This document shows positions 5,298-6,153 of a stretch of DNA of 6,153 nt, piece by piece. The DNA lies in the NCBI GenBank assembly GCA_027451915.1, contig DAIDHU010000280.1, positions 1 through 6,153 of the forward strand, given 5' to 3'. Position numbers and translations under genes: made by a program. The notes beneath the pieces were generated by a model that was given only the letters and a program-made list of their open reading frames with translations, had not been told where the DNA came from and ran no database searches. The DNA is from Thiomonas sp. (GTDB lineage Bacteria; Pseudomonadota; Gammaproteobacteria; Burkholderiales; Burkholderiaceae_C). The first letter of the stretch is position 1. Every line of letters begins with the position of its first letter.

Positions 5298-6153
5298 CGC
5301 ATCACCCCCTGTTCGGCGGCCGTGTGGGCGGCCATGCCTGTTTCCCACGGCAAACGGGCGTGGGACGCGAAACGCTTGGGCTGGCGGGCCTCGGTGTACA
5401 GCCCCCAGTGCTTCTCGGGCTCGAGCGGATCGTCCGAACCCTTCCAGGCCTCGTCGAAGGCCTCGAAAACGAAACATGGCACTCCGGCGCCGTGGGACCA
5501 TTCCAGCAGGGCCCGCACATAATGCAGTTGCGCGTCCTCGCCGGCGCGCTGCGCGTCGAATCCGCGGCCGTTGGCCCGGGTCGGCCAGCCCGCCTCGGTG
5601 ATCACCACCTGCGCATGCGCGAAACGCCGCGCCACCGCGTCCAGGTTGGCGCGGGTGCAGTCCATGGCCTCCCCGAGGGGCTTGTGCTCCCATACCGGAT
5701 AGCTGTGGATGGACACGAAATCGACCTCGGGGCCGACCACGTCGCCCAGTTCGCCGAGCCAGGGAACGTAGTTGTCGCACACGGTCAGCGGCAGATCGAC
5801 CCGCGCACGCACCTGGCGCAGCAAATCGCGCACCCGGGCGGGGGCCACCAGGTGGTCGGTCCACTCCACGCAGGCCTCATTGCCCACGGCCGCGGCCACC
5901 ACGATGTCGGGGAAGCGCTCGATCAGATCCGTCAGGCGCTGCACCTCGGCGTTGTTGGCATCGCGGTTGGCCGCCAGGCTTCGAGGATCGTGGCGGCCGC
6001 CCCAGGGGCAAGCCGGATTGTCGAGTTCGGCCTCCAGGTAGGCCCCGAGCAGCACGCGCAGGTCCAGGCGCAGGCGACGAATGCACTCGAGGGTGCGCCA
6101 GGCATGCGGACCGCAGTCGTAAAGGCGCAGCATGCGCCAGCCCTGGTTGCGCA
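5294..6153 (-). CDS. GH17-like glycoside hydrolase (beta-1,3-glucanase type), 5' end outside the window
   Basis: The visible 3' part encodes a clan-A (TIM barrel) glycosidase resembling GH17 exo-beta-1,3-glucanases. Counted from the internal Met at 6133, the likely acid/base is Glu86 in VGNEACVEW and the nucleophile Glu180 in VITEAGWPT; DFVSIHSYPVWE (138-149) and the C-terminal FEAFDEAWKG with HWGLYTEARQPKRF are typical of the family. The frame stays open past 6133 to the window edge, with residues RNQGWR joining smoothly to MLRLYDCGPH, so 6133 is probably not the start and the gene is 5'-partial; a signal peptide cannot be assessed. The stop overlaps the ATPase ATG. Pairing with a sugar ABC ATPase suggests hydrolysis of a beta-glucan or oligosaccharide coupled to uptake, which is inference. 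Confidence 0.82.

Overview
The window is GC-rich, densely coding bacterial DNA. The gene content (queC, a YeeE/YedE sulfur transporter, tcdA and a tRNA-Lys in a row) and the very high G/C third positions suggest a betaproteobacterium, probably Burkholderiales (Alcaligenaceae-like). That placement is inference from style and gene content, not from a phylogenetic marker.

Left part (1-2826, + strand): queC (preQ0 synthase, queuosine pathway), then a YeeE/YedE-family membrane protein that probably imports thiosulfate or another sulfur compound, then, only 2 bp after its stop, a GTG-started tcdA (t6A37 dehydratase making cyclic t6A). The 3' end of tcdA carries an extended -10 promoter that fires into an intact tRNA-Lys(UUU) with encoded CCA, followed by a rho-independent terminator. 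Two tRNA-modification enzymes therefore sit next to a tRNA whose A37 should be a TcdA substrate.

Middle (2864-4116): the last base of the tRNA-Lys anticodon loop, the rest of the tRNA and its terminator form an 87-bp sequence that is repeated perfectly 1166 bp downstream. These are attL- and attR-like direct repeats. They enclose only about 1.08 kb, all apparently read on the minus strand: the truncated tail of an unidentified gene, a HigB/Gp49-type RelE-fold toxin, an XRE-family (HigA-type) antitoxin, and a small unidentified ORF with a good ribosome binding site but a terminator-like hairpin inside it. The three upstream frames are chained by ATGA and GTGA overlaps. There is no integrase. 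The segment reads as a minimal tRNA-integrated cassette or an island remnant reduced to its toxin-antitoxin module, and it is the most interesting part of the window.

Right part (4117-6153, - strand): a two-gene operon segment, a GH17-like glucanase-type glycosidase (its 5' end lies beyond the window) overlapping by ATGA with a MalK/UgpC-type sugar ABC transporter ATPase. The 116 bp between attR and the ATPase stop hold no gene or good minus-strand terminator that I can see, so transcripts of this operon could run into the toxin-antitoxin cassette on the same strand. The 133-bp gap at 718-850 holds a 12-bp palindrome and a weak promoter candidate. The 100 bp at 3171-3270 hold a ribosome binding site and a weak inverted repeat only.
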